Positions 32,453-42,495 of a stretch of DNA of 64,000 nt are shown here, one piece after another. The notes under the pieces are model-generated. The model was given only the letters and a program-made list of their open reading frames with translations. It did not search any database and was not told the DNA's origin. The stretch spans positions 1-64,000 of the forward strand of contig SVGS01000020.1 of NCBI GenBank assembly GCA_015056205.1, in the 5' to 3' direction. The DNA comes from Clostridiales bacterium. Its GTDB lineage: Bacteria > Bacillota > Clostridia > Christensenellales > Aristaeellaceae. The position numbers were made by a program, and so were the translations under genes. Numbering within the stretch: the stretch's first letter is position 1; every line of letters begins with the position of its first letter.

Positions 32453-34346
32453 CATGTCTGTGCCTTTTGATCTCATACATCATTTTATCGCTGTGCAGGA
32501 TGCACTGGTTCAGAGTCATGCCCGGCTGCAGCTTCACCCGGAACGCGCCGATGCTGCTCCGGACGCGGAAAGGATATTTTCCTTCATCATTCTGTTTTTC
32601 CAGGCTCTTTTCGACTTTATCCATCAGTTCCTGCATCGATTCCTCCGACATTTCGGGCAGTATGGCCAGGAACTCGTCTCCTCCCATCCGGGCGTAGACC
32701 GTACCGGCCGGAACCGCCTCCCGCATGGCCTGAGCCATCATGCAGATCGCCGCGTCGCCCGCCTCGTGGCCGTACTGATCGTTGATCTGTTTCAGATAGT
32801 CCATGTCGAGGTAAACGAAGGCTGTCATGACCTCCTCAGCGCAGTAAGATTCCCATTTGGGCAGGATCTGTTCTTCCAGCCCGCGGCGGTTATACAGCCC
32901 CGTCAGCGGATCCGTAATGCTGGATCTTCTGCGCTCCTCATAGAGGGCGCGCAGCTTCTGATGCGTCCGGATATTCCGGAGCGCGCCGGTAATGATGATA
33001 TCGCGGTGCTGATAATAAACGTTGGGTTCGTACCCTTCCTCGTACTGAATCACGCTGTATCCGTACAGCTGGTCGCGCAGAAACATCATGGAGACGAGGA
33101 AGGCCTGCGGCTCATCCCCGAGCCAGGCTTCCAGCGGAAGCATCTGCCTGCGGTCGATCGTCTCCTCCGCCGGGGTCCGGACAGCCCCTTTCCGGATGGC
33201 GGCCACGATCTGCGCCCGGTCCGTCATCCCTTCCGCGAAAACGATTGTTCCGTCCTTCTCTTCTTCAAACAGGCAGAGATAATAATCCCTCTGTCCGGGC
33301 AGATCATTCGCCTTGCGGGCCAGGATCTGCTGCATCTGGCTCATGCTGTCGCATTCCGCCAGTTCCAGGCTCAGATAAGTGATATCGTTTTCTCTCATAT
33401 GCATATCACTGATCTGTTTCTCCCGCTCCCGCAGCAGGGGCTCCAGCCCGCTGATATAACTTTTCCCGCAGCCGCAGCTTTCTCCCAGCACCAGCTTTCC
33501 GTTGATTCCGATCTGCCTTGCTTCGCCGGTGTCCTCCCCGCTCATGCGCATTTCCAGCTGCCGGATCGCGCGTTCCGCCATCTCCCGGTAATCCTGCTCG
33601 ATGGTCGTCAGACTCACAAATCCGCTTCCCACGGGGAGGCTGTTGTCAAATCCGGTGACGATAATCTCCTCCGGCACGTGGATACCGTGCCGCAGGAGCG
33701 CTTCGGTCAGGCCCCTGGCCATATAGTCATTCGCGCAGACAATGGCTTCCGGAGGTTCCTCCAGCTTTTCAAAAAAGTAGGTATAAGCCCTCGGCCCGGA
33801 GGAATACCACATGTTCCCCCGCAGGAAGTACCGCTCGTCAAACGCGAGCCCATGGGCTGCGAGTTCCGCCCGGAAGGCTTCCTCCCGCTGCCGGGTGGGC
33901 AGATGGCCGGGAGCGCCCGCCAGGTAGGCAAACCGGCGGATACCGTGCTCTTCGATCAGATGCTTCACCAGCGGCCGGATCGCGATCCGCTCATCCATGA
34001 AAACACAGTCGCCCAGGTCATTTTGACTCCGGACGGAAACCACCGGAGCCTTTGCCCTCCGGCGGATCTCCTCTTCCAGCGCTTCCCGGTTTTTCGACAC
34101 TTCATAGCTGTCCGGCACCAGGATAATGCCGTCCAGATCCTCAATCGGGGCAAACCGGAACAGCTCCCGTTCCTGTGGGTCAAAATCCTCCTGCCGTCTC
34201 AGCTTGTAGTCGACAGACGAAAAGAACACCAGATCCGTGTTCATCATCCGGGCGTGCTGCCGGAATGTGTTGTACAGGATTCCGGTAAAGTAAATATCGG
34301 ACGCGTTCAGAAACACTCCGATAACCTTTCTTCCCTCTGTGATCAT
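32436..34346 (-). CDS. Diguanylate cyclase with LacI-type sensor domain
   Basis: A protein of 636 residues; start at MITEGRKVIG with GGGAAG upstream. Residues 5-300 form a LacI/periplasmic-binding-type sensor (GVFLNASDIYFTG, AIVCANDYMARGLTEALL, EIIVTGFDNS) with no helix-turn-helix and no signal peptide, so it senses a cytosolic ligand. A linker follows with CGCG and a GAF-like region, then a GGDEF domain: DPLTGLYNRRGLE and ARMGGDEFLAI. The active motif is intact and no RxxD inhibitory site is seen. It makes cyclic di-GMP in response to an unknown ligand. A paralogue is at 49540. Confidence 0.9.
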   Translation of the reverse strand: MITEGRKVIGVFLNASDIYFTGILYNTFRQHARMMNTDLVFFSSVDYKLRRQEDFDPQERELFRFAPIEDLDGIILVPDSYEVSKNREALEEEIRRRAKAPVVSVRSQNDLGDCVFMDERIAIRPLVKHLIEEHGIRRFAYLAGAPGHLPTRQREEAFRAELAAHGLAFDERYFLRGNMWYSSGPRAYTYFFEKLEEPPEAIVCANDYMARGLTEALLRHGIHVPEEIIVTGFDNSLPVGSGFVSLTTIEQDYREMAERAIRQLEMRMSGEDTGEARQIGINGKLVLGESCGCGKSYISGLEPLLREREKQISDMHMRENDITYLSLELAECDSMSQMQQILARKANDLPGQRDYYLCLFEEEKDGTIVFAEGMTDRAQIVAAIRKGAVRTPAEETIDRRQMLPLEAWLGDEPQAFLVSMMFLRDQLYGYSVIQYEEGYEPNVYYQHRDIIITGALRNIRTHQKLRALYEERRRSSITDPLTGLYNRRGLEEQILPKWESYCAEEVMTAFVYLDMDYLKQINDQYGHEAGDAAICMMAQAMREAVPAGTVYARMGGDEFLAILPEMSEESMQELMDKVEKSLEKQNDEGKYPFRVRSSIGAFRVKLQPGMTLNQCILHSDKMMYEIKRHRHENDGA

Positions 34347-34516
34347 GCTTCCCTTTCCTTTGCTTCCCGACGGAATGCGGCAGAAGCCCAAAGAACCCGG
34401 CCGGATCTGAAGCAAGCTGCCTGAGCATTCATTGTACCATAGAGTTTCTGCATTTACTATAAAAAAATATATTCCGCTGCCGCTGCCCGCCTGTCATTCA
34501 AAAAGAAAGATTATAC

Positions 34517-34545
34517 TTGTGCATCCTGCGCCGCGGTTGTAAAAT
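34517..34545 (+). promoter_or_regulatory. Putative promoter of the oxidase/MATE/AKR unit
   Basis: TTGTGC, 17 bp, TAAAAT, in the divergent region to the GGDEF gene. Confidence 0.45.
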
Positions 34546-34598
34546 CATAGCGGTTCAGGGAAAACATTTCAGACTGCCTGACACGAGGAGGGTTGACC

Positions 34599-35000
34599 AT
34601 GACAAACGTTGAAAAAATCAGTGAGTTTCTGAAAAAGACCCAGGTGTTCTATTTTCTGACCACGGACGGCGATCAGCCGAAAGGCCGTCCCTTCGGAATG
34701 CATCTTCTGATCGACGGCAAAATCTATTTCGGATGCGGGACGTTCAAAAGCGTATTCAGGCAGCTGACCGAAAACCCCAAGGTGGAGATTCTTGCGGTGG
34801 ATGGCGCGGACTTCCTCCGCTATGACGGGATCGCAACAGTCGTAAAGAGCGAGGCAGTGCTTCAGAAAATCCGCGAGATGGCCCCTCAGATTATGGAAAT
34901 GTATGATCAGAACGGCTGGGAAATGGGCGTATTCTGTCTGGAGAACGGTCACGCCGAATTCCGTAAAATGATGACCCTGGTCGAAGAGTTTGATGTCTAA
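34599..35000 (+). CDS. Pyridoxamine 5'-phosphate oxidase-like flavin protein
   Basis: A protein of 133 residues; GGAGG seven bases before the ATG at 34599. Split-barrel FMN-binding fold: VFYFLTTDGDQPKGRPFGM, IDGKIYFGCGTFKSVFRQL and PKVEILAVDGADFLR. Members of this group are F420/FMN reductases or heme-related rather than vitamin B6 enzymes. The C-terminal MEMYDQNGWEMGVFCLENGH is typical of the Clostridia version. First gene of a likely operon with MATE (23-bp gap) and aldo/keto reductase. Confidence 0.87.
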   Translation: MTNVEKISEFLKKTQVFYFLTTDGDQPKGRPFGMHLLIDGKIYFGCGTFKSVFRQLTENPKVEILAVDGADFLRYDGIATVVKSEAVLQKIREMAPQIMEMYDQNGWEMGVFCLENGHAEFRKMMTLVEEFDV

Positions 35001-35023
35001 GAGATTTCAGGAGGAAGGTTCCC

Positions 35024-36469
35024 ATGGCCTCAGGCGCTAAATCCGAGCTGTTTGAGACGATGCCCGTTCCCCGCGCGCTGGTGCGGATGGCCATTCCGAC
35101 CATTATCAGCCAGCTGATCAATCTGATTTACAATATGGCGGACACCTGGTTTATCGGCCGGGCCGGAAACCCTTTTATGGTGGCCGCCTCTTCCCTGGTG
35201 CTGACCGTTTTTCTGATGGCCGGCGCCCTGGGCAATCTTTTCGGCGTGGGCGGCGGAAGCCTGGTGGTCCGGCTGCTGGGAGCCGGAGACCGCGAGGAAG
35301 CCCGGCGAACGGCTTCCTGGACCCTGACGGTTTCCTGCATCGCGGCAGCCGTTTTTTCTTTGCTTTGTCTTTTGCTGATGGATCCCCTGCTCCGGCTGCT
35401 GGGCGCCAGCGACAACACCATCGGATATGCCCGCCAGTATCTGATTTTTGTCGTGGTCATCGGCGGGCTTGCGAATGTGACCAACACCACCATGTCCTTC
35501 CTGATCCGCAATGTGGGCTATTCCCGGGAAGCCGCCTTCGGTCTGAGTATGGGCGGACTTCTCAACATTGTCCTGGATCCCCTTTTCATGTTCGTGCTGC
35601 TGCCGGACGGATATCAGGTCATGGGCGCGGGAATCGCCACCATGCTTTCCAACTTCGCTACGCTGGTTTACTACCTCCGGATTTACCGGAGCATCCGGAA
35701 GGATTCCGTGCTGGATATTCCCCGGAGAATCGAGAAAATTCGTCCCGAATCCCGGCGAAACATCTTTTCCATCGGGGTTCCCGCGGCGTTGAGCGTGTTC
35801 CTCTTCGATCTGACCAATATTGTCATCAACCGGCTGTCCGCCTCCCACGGAGATCTGGAGCTGGCCGCCGTCGGGATCGTCCAGAAAGTGGAGCGGCTCC
35901 CGCTGAATATCGGAATCGGCATCTGTCTGGGGATGATTCCGCTGATCGCCTACAACTACGCGTCGGGCAATTTCAGCCGGATGAAAGAATTCTTCCGGGC
36001 CGCCCGGATTGCGGGCCTGGCAGTCGCGGCGGTCAGCGTTCTGCTGTACTATGTTTTCGCGGACAGGCTGATCGCGCTGTTCATCAACAATGAGGCAACC
36101 GTCCGTCTGGGAACTCAGTTTCTGCGCGCCAGATGCTTCGCCACGCCGTTTATGTTTCTCAGCTTCAATATGGTCAACTTCATGCAGGCGGTCAACCGGG
36201 GCAGAGAGTCCTTCTGGCTGGCGGCCATCCGGCAGATCGGGCTGAATATTCCCATTCTGTTTATCATGAACGCGGCCTTCGGCATGATGGGCATCGTCTG
36301 GACCCAGGCGGTGGCCGATATCCTGAACGTTATCATTTCCTATATCATCTACGGCCGGGTGCTCCGGTCCATCCTTCCCCGGGAGAAGGAGGGCCCTCAG
36401 TCCGCGGGAATCCATGACACAGCCGGCGCCGGCAGTACCGGCCGCGGCGGATCATCCGGATCCGAATAA
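35024..36469 (+). CDS. MATE-family efflux transporter
   Basis: A protein of 481 residues with AGGAGGAAGG before the ATG and twelve hydrophobic segments. Family features: MPVPRALVRMAIPTIISQLI and MADTWFIGRAGNPFMVAASS, and the internal repeat start SIGVPAALSVFLFDLTNI. It exports cationic drugs or metabolites with Na+ or H+. The extra hydrophilic tail rich in Gly and Ser (AGAGSTGRGGSSGSE) is not usual for MATE proteins. Between the flavin protein and the aldo/keto reductase, 17 bp before the latter. Confidence 0.93.
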   Translation: MASGAKSELFETMPVPRALVRMAIPTIISQLINLIYNMADTWFIGRAGNPFMVAASSLVLTVFLMAGALGNLFGVGGGSLVVRLLGAGDREEARRTASWTLTVSCIAAAVFSLLCLLLMDPLLRLLGASDNTIGYARQYLIFVVVIGGLANVTNTTMSFLIRNVGYSREAAFGLSMGGLLNIVLDPLFMFVLLPDGYQVMGAGIATMLSNFATLVYYLRIYRSIRKDSVLDIPRRIEKIRPESRRNIFSIGVPAALSVFLFDLTNIVINRLSASHGDLELAAVGIVQKVERLPLNIGIGICLGMIPLIAYNYASGNFSRMKEFFRAARIAGLAVAAVSVLLYYVFADRLIALFINNEATVRLGTQFLRARCFATPFMFLSFNMVNFMQAVNRGRESFWLAAIRQIGLNIPILFIMNAAFGMMGIVWTQAVADILNVIISYIIYGRVLRSILPREKEGPQSAGIHDTAGAGSTGRGGSSGSE

Positions 36470-36486
36470 TAAGGAGGAGGTTTTTT

Positions 36487-37353
36487 ATGCAGCAGTTCAT
36501 CCTGAACGACGGGACATCCATTCCCATGATCGGCTTCGGAACCTATCAGGTTCAGGGAGAAGCCGGAAAGAATGCCATCCGGACCGCGGTGGAAGCCGGT
36601 TACCGTTTCTTTGACACGGCCTCGCTCTATGAGACGGAACGGAACGTTGGCGCCGCCCTGCGCGAAAGCGGCCTTTCCCGGAGCGATTTTATCATTGAGA
36701 CAAAGCTGTGGATTGATGAAATGGACGATCCGAAGGCGGCGCTGGAGCGATCCCTCCGCAGGCTGGGAACGGATTATGTGGATATCTATATGATTCACTG
36801 GCCCCGAAGGACCGGAGCGGCGGATGAGCCCTGGAAGGAGCAGGATCTGGAAACCTATGCCGCCATGGAGAAGCTTGTGGACGAAGGCAAAGCGCTTCGG
36901 CTGGGCCTGTCCAATTTCCTGCCTCACCATCTGAAGAATATCCTGGCGCATTGCCGCATCCGGCCGGTCGCGGACCAGCTGGAGCTGCATCCCGGCTATT
37001 CCCAGGAAGCGGCCGTCGCTTATTGCAGGGAAAACGGCGTTTTGCCCGTCGCCTGGAGTCCCTTCGGGCGCGGCGACAAAAACAGCACCACCGCGAATGC
37101 CGTGCTGACGGCGCTCGCGGAAAAGCACGGCAAAACCGTTCACCAGATCAACCTCCGTTTTCTGCTTCAGAAAGGCATTCTCCCGATTCCGAAGGCTTCC
37201 TCCCCGGAACACATCCGGGCGAATCTGGATGTTTTCGATTTTGAGCTGAGCGAGGAAGAGGTTTCCATGCTGTCCTGTATGCCGCAGACCGCCTGGCTGG
37301 GCGAGCATCCGGATTATTGCATTCCCACCGCCAGAAGCAATCCGGAATCCTGA
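36487..37353 (+). CDS. Aldo/keto reductase
   Basis: A protein of 288 residues; AAGGAGGAGG before the ATG. The catalytic tetrad is visible: Asp43 and Tyr48 in FFDTASLYETERNVG, Lys73 in IIETKLW, His104 in DIYMIHWPRR. The NADPH site is in FGTYQVQGE and IPIPKASSPEHIRANLDVFD. An NADPH-dependent reductase of aldehydes or ketones, soluble. Last gene of the 34599-37353 unit; terminator at 37458. Confidence 0.93.
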   Translation: MQQFILNDGTSIPMIGFGTYQVQGEAGKNAIRTAVEAGYRFFDTASLYETERNVGAALRESGLSRSDFIIETKLWIDEMDDPKAALERSLRRLGTDYVDIYMIHWPRRTGAADEPWKEQDLETYAAMEKLVDEGKALRLGLSNFLPHHLKNILAHCRIRPVADQLELHPGYSQEAAVAYCRENGVLPVAWSPFGRGDKNSTTANAVLTALAEKHGKTVHQINLRFLLQKGILPIPKASSPEHIRANLDVFDFELSEEEVSMLSCMPQTAWLGEHPDYCIPTARSNPES

Positions 37354-37400
37354 CACGCAGTATGGCCGCCGGCTGCGAAGACTCCGGAGAGACAGGCTGG

Positions 37401-37450
37401 AAGAAGACGAAGAAGACGATGACGACGAAGAAGAAGACGAAGAAGACTAA
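37401..37450 (+). other. Low-complexity GAA/GAC tract
   Basis: A purine tract that in one frame reads EEDEEDDDDEEEDEED before TAA at 37448-37450, preceded by RRLRRLRRDRLE. It looks like the acidic tail of a lost gene or simple-sequence expansion. No start codon or ribosome site. Confidence 0.35.
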
Positions 37451-40400
37451 GCACGAGACACGGGAGCCGCATCATACGGATCCCGTGTTTTTTGCAGATA
37501 GACATCCGGCAGCAGAACGGCGGTTTCCTCCGGATCCTCCTCCGCTTTCCAGAACACGATACAGCGAAGCACGCCGGACTGAACCGTATATCCTCTGGAG
37601 GCGAGGACTTTCAGGCGTTCCCTGAACGCGGCCGAGTAGAGGATCCGCACGGTTCCGTCCCCGTCCGCCAGACTGTTTTTCCAGGGAAGGAGCTTCTTTC
37701 CCGCGCGCAGCTGCAGCGTCCGCTCGTTCCGGCCCCGGAAAAAGCCCAGATTAACATCCCGGTGGCCGAGCTGCAGCAAAATGGTTTCGGGTTCCTCATA
37801 CCGGCGCTCATCCTTCTCCGGCCGGTATCCCGGAAAACTGAGTGAATCGAATTCCCCGGAGGTCGTATGGATTTCCAGGCTCCTGCGGGCCCGCGTCATC
37901 CCGACATAGATCCGTCTCCGGTCCTCATCGGTGCATGAAGGCCGGCCGTTCAGCAGCATAAAAACGTGATCGAATTCCTTCCCTTTGGCTTTATGGATGG
38001 TGGAGACGATCACCTGTGCTCCCCCGCCGTCCTCAAAATCCTGCAGCTCCGATTCCAGCAGATACTCCGTCAGATCCCGTCTGTACTTTCTCCGGTTGAC
38101 CCGCGCGAAGCCATCCAGGATTTTCAGGCACAGCGGCAGGCAGGCGCTCCCTTCCCAGGCGCTTACAAGCTGCGCCCGGGCCTTCTTCCAGATTTCATTG
38201 TCGATCAGCGGGGATTCGCCGGACTCATCCAGCAGGCGCAGGAAAAAGCTGATTTCCGCCAGACGGGTCAGAGAAAAGCCCTCGTTGCTCTGAATCAGCC
38301 TGGCCCGGATGCCCTGATTCTGCAGAAATCCGGTCAGTCTCTCCGCCTGTTCGTTCGTCTGGGTCAGCACGCAGACGCTGCCGTCCGGTTTCCGGTTTTT
38401 CAGGCTTTCCGTCACCGGAATCTCCAGCGGCGTTTCGGTATGATGGACCACCCGGACGAATCCGACGTTCTCAGAAGCCGCCCGGATTCCCGTTTTCTTC
38501 AGCCGGTGCCGGATGGTTGCCGCATAGGCATTGGCCAGATCCACGATGGCTTTGTCGCTCCGGTAGTTTTCGGTCATTTCCACAATCCGCGCGCCGTAAT
38601 CCGCCACCAGCGACATCATATGACCGGAGTCGGAGCCGCGGAAGCCGTAAATATTCTGATCGTCATCCCCGACCGCGATCACGCGCATGTTTTCGTTCCG
38701 CTTCATCAGCGCGCTGACCAGCGCGAATTCATCCGCGTCCATATCCTGTGCCTCGTCGATCACCAGAACGGATTTCGTGATCCGTCCCATCTCCACCTCG
38801 TTATGGCTGATCAGCTCCGCGGCGCTGCGGACCACCGTTCCCGTGTCCTCCAGGTTTCCGATCCGGCCCAGCAGTTCGAAGCAGTAGGAATGGAAGGTCC
38901 GGATCTCGACGAAATGCGCCGCGTTTCCGACCAGCGCGATCAGGCGCGATTTGAACTCCGTCGCGGCAGCCCGGGAAAAAGTCAGCATCAGCATCTGCTC
39001 ATGCTTCACATCCTCGAGCATCATCAGGGAAGCCAGTTTATGCACCAGCAGGCGCGTTTTTCCGCTTCCCGGCCCGGCCGCCACGACGATCACCCGCGAC
39101 TGATCGTCGTCAATGATCTGCCGCTGAATGCCCGAAAGGTTTCCGAAAAGCTTTTCATATTTTTCCGGCGTAATGTTGCGGTTGATCTCCCCTTTTCTGT
39201 TTCCCTTGAAATACTTGGACAGAAAGCCGCGGTAATCCATCTGAAAATAATCGCTGACAAACCGCAGCGCTTCGTCGTAGTTCCGCACCATCAGATGCGC
39301 GTATTCCCCGACGATATGGATCTGCTGGACCCTTTGCTGATAAAATTCATTCAGCAGGCGGTAATCCTCCGCCTTGTATTTGATCCGGTTATCCATTTCC
39401 CGCCGGTGAATCTGCATGGCGTTATAGGAAACGAGGAAACCGCCTTCCAGTACCAGCGCCTGAATCTTGCTCAGATACAGAAGCGCCTGCTCAACCTCCT
39501 CCGTCGCGGCTTCAAAGAGCGCCGCCAGCTCTTCTTCCGGATGATTGAAGGCCTGCTGAAGCTCCCGCACGGAAAAGGCGACCATCCGCTCCTCCGTGTC
39601 TTCTCCGTTCCGGAAGTGCTCATCCTTCCCGAACAGATAGCGCACGATAAACGAACAGAGCATCTGCCGTCTGTCCACCCGCTTCCGGTGCGTTTCCGGG
39701 TCGACCGCCCGCACCAGCTCAATCCGCTCCTCGTCCGTATTCAGCTGTTTCCGGAAATCTCCGCTGATAGTCCAGAAAAACAGAATGGTCTTCATCTGCC
39801 GGACCGTTGCCGTTTTGATTCCCTCGCGAACCGCCTGATCGTTCAGTTCCCGAAGGTTCAGTTTCTCTCCGTCCGGGGTATGCTCCAGCATGAACCGTTC
39901 CAGGCGGATATAGCGGTTCAGGATCTGTTCGGACTTGTTCCGCGTCTCCTCCCGGTGAATCCGCGCCGTCAGATCCGTATGGTCCGAAAGGATCCCTTCC
40001 TCCCGCATCAGAAGGATGGAATGCACCACTTCCTCCCGGCCCAGTCCCAGCCGGTCGGCCAGATAATCCACCCGGGATTCCGCTTCATCCCCCGTTCCTT
40101 TGGCGATGTATTTCCGGGAGATCAGGTACTTCATGATTCTCCGGGCCATCTCCCGCTGTTTCTCGGAAAAGCGGCCGGAAGCCTGGATGCGCCGGACCGC
40201 CGCCTCCAGATCCGGAACCTGAATGCTGCTGGCGTAGATATGCGGCACATTCCGGCCCCGTTCCAGATATCCGGCGTTTTCCAGCGCGGCCAGCGCGGAG
40301 GTCACCCTCGTTTCCATCTGGGGACTGGCGTCGTCCCAGCCGGCCTGCCGCGCGATCTCCAGGGCAGAACAGTTCACATCCGGCCGGTTCCGGGTCAGCT

Positions 40401-42330
40401 CCTTGACCGCTTTCCATACCTGCTGGATCTCTCCGAGGCTCAGCTTCGTCTGGTTCAGCAGAATAAAATGCTTGTCCAGATCCTCTTCATTGAAAAGCAC
40501 ATAGCATTCCGCCTCCAGATTCTGATCCCGTCCGGCCCGCCCCGCTTCCTGCACATAGTTTTCCAGCGAGTCCGAAATATCGAAATGAATCACCAGGCCG
40601 ACGTCCTTCTTGTCCACGCCCATGCCGAACGCGGAGGTTGCCGTAATCACCTGAATCTGATCCTTCAGAAAGGCGTCCTGCACCCGGACCTTCTCCGACG
40701 GATCCATCCGTCCGTTGAACGCCTCCGCGGAGATCCCGTCCCTCCGCAGCCACCCGGATATCTCTTCCGTCCGCCGGACTCTCGAGACATACACGATGGT
40801 GGGACAGTTTCTGGCCTGAATCAGGTTCCGGACCTCCTGATACTTTTCCTCGTCCGTACCCTTGTACAGAACGGCGTAGCGCAGATTGGCCCGGGCGGCC
40901 CGGGTCGTGTACAGTTTCAGCTCCAGCCCGAGCTTCTGCCGGAAGTATTCCCGAATATCGCTGATGACCTTCTGTTTGGCCGTCGCCGTAAAGCAGGAAA
41001 CCGGAATGCCCTTCCCTGAATGCTTCTCCTCCTGCAGCTTCCGGATAAAATCCCCGATATACATATAATCCACCCGGAAATCCTGTCCCCAGGCGGAAAA
41101 GCAGTGCGCCTCATCGATGACAAACCGCACCACATTGCGGCTGCGGAGCAGGGATTCAACGGTTCCGGAACGCAGGGATTCCGGCGAAATATACAGGATC
41201 GAAGCCATTCCGTTGGCAACCCGGTCAATGGCTTCCTTTCTTTCCATCGGGTCCAGCAGGCCGTTAATCGTCACCGCGTCCGCGATTCCCTTTTCCTCGA
41301 GATGATCCACCTGATCCTTCATCAGGGACTGGAGCGGAGAGATCACCACCGTCAGCCCCCTGTCCGTTTCCCCGGCAATCAGGGCCGGCAGCTGGAAGGT
41401 CAGGGATTTTCCGCCGCCGGTCGGAAAAACAGCCAGGAGGGACTCTCCCATCACGGCCGCCTCCGTCGCCTCTTCCTGCAGCGGAACGCCGTCATAGGTC
41501 CGGAAGGAATCAAAGCCAAAGATATTCTTCAGCCGCAGGCGGATATTCAGCCTCGTATCGCAATAGCTGCAGGGCAGGCCGCAGGGCCTGCCGCGCAGAA
41601 CCTGCATCACGTTGGCCGTTTTCGGATAGGTCCGGATAACCCAGGGAGGCGTGACGGAATACTGATCCCCGGCGTCAATCAGCGCCAGCGCGTAAGCCAG
41701 TTCCACCGGCTGACTGTCCATCAGATCCTGCAGCGGAGCGTGGTCACAGATGCGGCCGCGGAAAAAGGCACGGATTTCCGTCAGCGGATCGTAGGCGTAG
41801 CCCGCCTTGACCCAGGAAAAGAAACCGCTGAAAGCCTCCTCTCTTCCGAGAAGCCGGCCGTAGATCATCCGCAGGGATTCCGGCAGGCTTCTGAAAGCCT
41901 TCTCTTCATCCTCAAACAGTTCCCGGGCTTTCAGGGCGTCGTTCAGCGGATTGTTCATCTGGGAGGACTGCAGCTTGTCATCCTTCAGCAGATGATGATA
42001 GGGTTTTTTCGGAAAAAGAAGCGGCGACAGGGGCAGCGTATCCATCAGCTTCGCGTCCGGACAGACCTCCGACAGCAGGCCCCCGATGTATTTCAGATCA
42101 TGGCGCAGCAGATTGTGCCCGCACACATAGTCCGCATGCTCCAGCATCCGCTCAAAGGACGCGGCGGAGGCTCCCCGGTACTGAAGGTCTTCGGAGGAAA
42201 CCGCCCCGTATTCCCGGACCTGCCCGCTGTCCGGATTGACTTCAAGATCCACAAAAACGATATTGTTCCCGTCCGTCATCCTGCAATAAAGCCTTTCATC
42301 TTTCATCTGACCGCGGCGGAACCGGATCAT
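37447..42330 (-). CDS. Giant DEDD-exonuclease/RecQ/UvrD helicase fusion
   Basis: A protein of up to 1627 residues; start uncertain (42330, 42306 or 42279, none with an ideal RBS). Residues 22-150: DEDD exonuclease with DLEV, CGHNLLRHD and PLNDALKARELFE. About 240-260: Cys cluster CGLPCSYC. About 290-650: RecQ helicase with FPTGGGKS, VIDEAHCFSAWGQDFR and MGVDKKD, then EAGRAGRDQ. Middle: RQC/HRDC-like helical part. About 1065-1500: UvrD/PcrA superfamily 1 helicase with AAGPGSGKTRLL, VLVIDEAQDMD, VGDDDQNIYGF and TIHKAKGKEFDHV. One chain thus carries a nuclease and two helicase motors of different superfamilies. Cytosolic DNA repair or defence role inferred. Confidence 0.92.
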   Translation of the reverse strand: MIRFRRGQMKDERLYCRMTDGNNIVFVDLEVNPDSGQVREYGAVSSEDLQYRGASAASFERMLEHADYVCGHNLLRHDLKYIGGLLSEVCPDAKLMDTLPLSPLLFPKKPYHHLLKDDKLQSSQMNNPLNDALKARELFEDEEKAFRSLPESLRMIYGRLLGREEAFSGFFSWVKAGYAYDPLTEIRAFFRGRICDHAPLQDLMDSQPVELAYALALIDAGDQYSVTPPWVIRTYPKTANVMQVLRGRPCGLPCSYCDTRLNIRLRLKNIFGFDSFRTYDGVPLQEEATEAAVMGESLLAVFPTGGGKSLTFQLPALIAGETDRGLTVVISPLQSLMKDQVDHLEEKGIADAVTINGLLDPMERKEAIDRVANGMASILYISPESLRSGTVESLLRSRNVVRFVIDEAHCFSAWGQDFRVDYMYIGDFIRKLQEEKHSGKGIPVSCFTATAKQKVISDIREYFRQKLGLELKLYTTRAARANLRYAVLYKGTDEEKYQEVRNLIQARNCPTIVYVSRVRRTEEISGWLRRDGISAEAFNGRMDPSEKVRVQDAFLKDQIQVITATSAFGMGVDKKDVGLVIHFDISDSLENYVQEAGRAGRDQNLEAECYVLFNEEDLDKHFILLNQTKLSLGEIQQVWKAVKELTRNRPDVNCSALEIARQAGWDDASPQMETRVTSALAALENAGYLERGRNVPHIYASSIQVPDLEAAVRRIQASGRFSEKQREMARRIMKYLISRKYIAKGTGDEAESRVDYLADRLGLGREEVVHSILLMREEGILSDHTDLTARIHREETRNKSEQILNRYIRLERFMLEHTPDGEKLNLRELNDQAVREGIKTATVRQMKTILFFWTISGDFRKQLNTDEERIELVRAVDPETHRKRVDRRQMLCSFIVRYLFGKDEHFRNGEDTEERMVAFSVRELQQAFNHPEEELAALFEAATEEVEQALLYLSKIQALVLEGGFLVSYNAMQIHRREMDNRIKYKAEDYRLLNEFYQQRVQQIHIVGEYAHLMVRNYDEALRFVSDYFQMDYRGFLSKYFKGNRKGEINRNITPEKYEKLFGNLSGIQRQIIDDDQSRVIVVAAGPGSGKTRLLVHKLASLMMLEDVKHEQMLMLTFSRAAATEFKSRLIALVGNAAHFVEIRTFHSYCFELLGRIGNLEDTGTVVRSAAELISHNEVEMGRITKSVLVIDEAQDMDADEFALVSALMKRNENMRVIAVGDDDQNIYGFRGSDSGHMMSLVADYGARIVEMTENYRSDKAIVDLANAYAATIRHRLKKTGIRAASENVGFVRVVHHTETPLEIPVTESLKNRKPDGSVCVLTQTNEQAERLTGFLQNQGIRARLIQSNEGFSLTRLAEISFFLRLLDESGESPLIDNEIWKKARAQLVSAWEGSACLPLCLKILDGFARVNRRKYRRDLTEYLLESELQDFEDGGGAQVIVSTIHKAKGKEFDHVFMLLNGRPSCTDEDRRRIYVGMTRARRSLEIHTTSGEFDSLSFPGYRPEKDERRYEEPETILLQLGHRDVNLGFFRGRNERTLQLRAGKKLLPWKNSLADGDGTVRILYSAAFRERLKVLASRGYTVQSGVLRCIVFWKAEEDPEETAVLLPDVYLQKTRDPYDAAPVSRA
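37458..37494 (+). terminator. Terminator of the oxidase/MATE/AKR unit
   Basis: ACACGGGA pairs with TCCCGTGT, followed by TTTTT. It overlaps the 3' end of the convergent helicase gene. Confidence 0.7.
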
Positions 42331-42495
42331 TCATCCCGCATTCTGTGCCTATTATACCGCATTCCTTTCCCGCGTCAATTCCGTCCGTCCCGAATCCGCA
42401 AAACCCGTTGACTTTTCCGTTTCTCCTGATATAAACTTTCATATACCGGTTCGGAATGAAGCCCGGAGAAACCGGTGAAAGGAGAAACAGAAAAA

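Noticed and set aside
32454..34424. Long plus-strand open frame opposite the GGDEF gene
   Set aside because: Shadow of the minus-strand gene; low-complexity translation.
37966..41019. Very long open frame antisense to the helicase fusion
   Set aside because: Codon bias of the GC-rich minus-strand gene leaves the opposite frame open; the translation lacks any domain, while the minus strand carries full helicase motifs.
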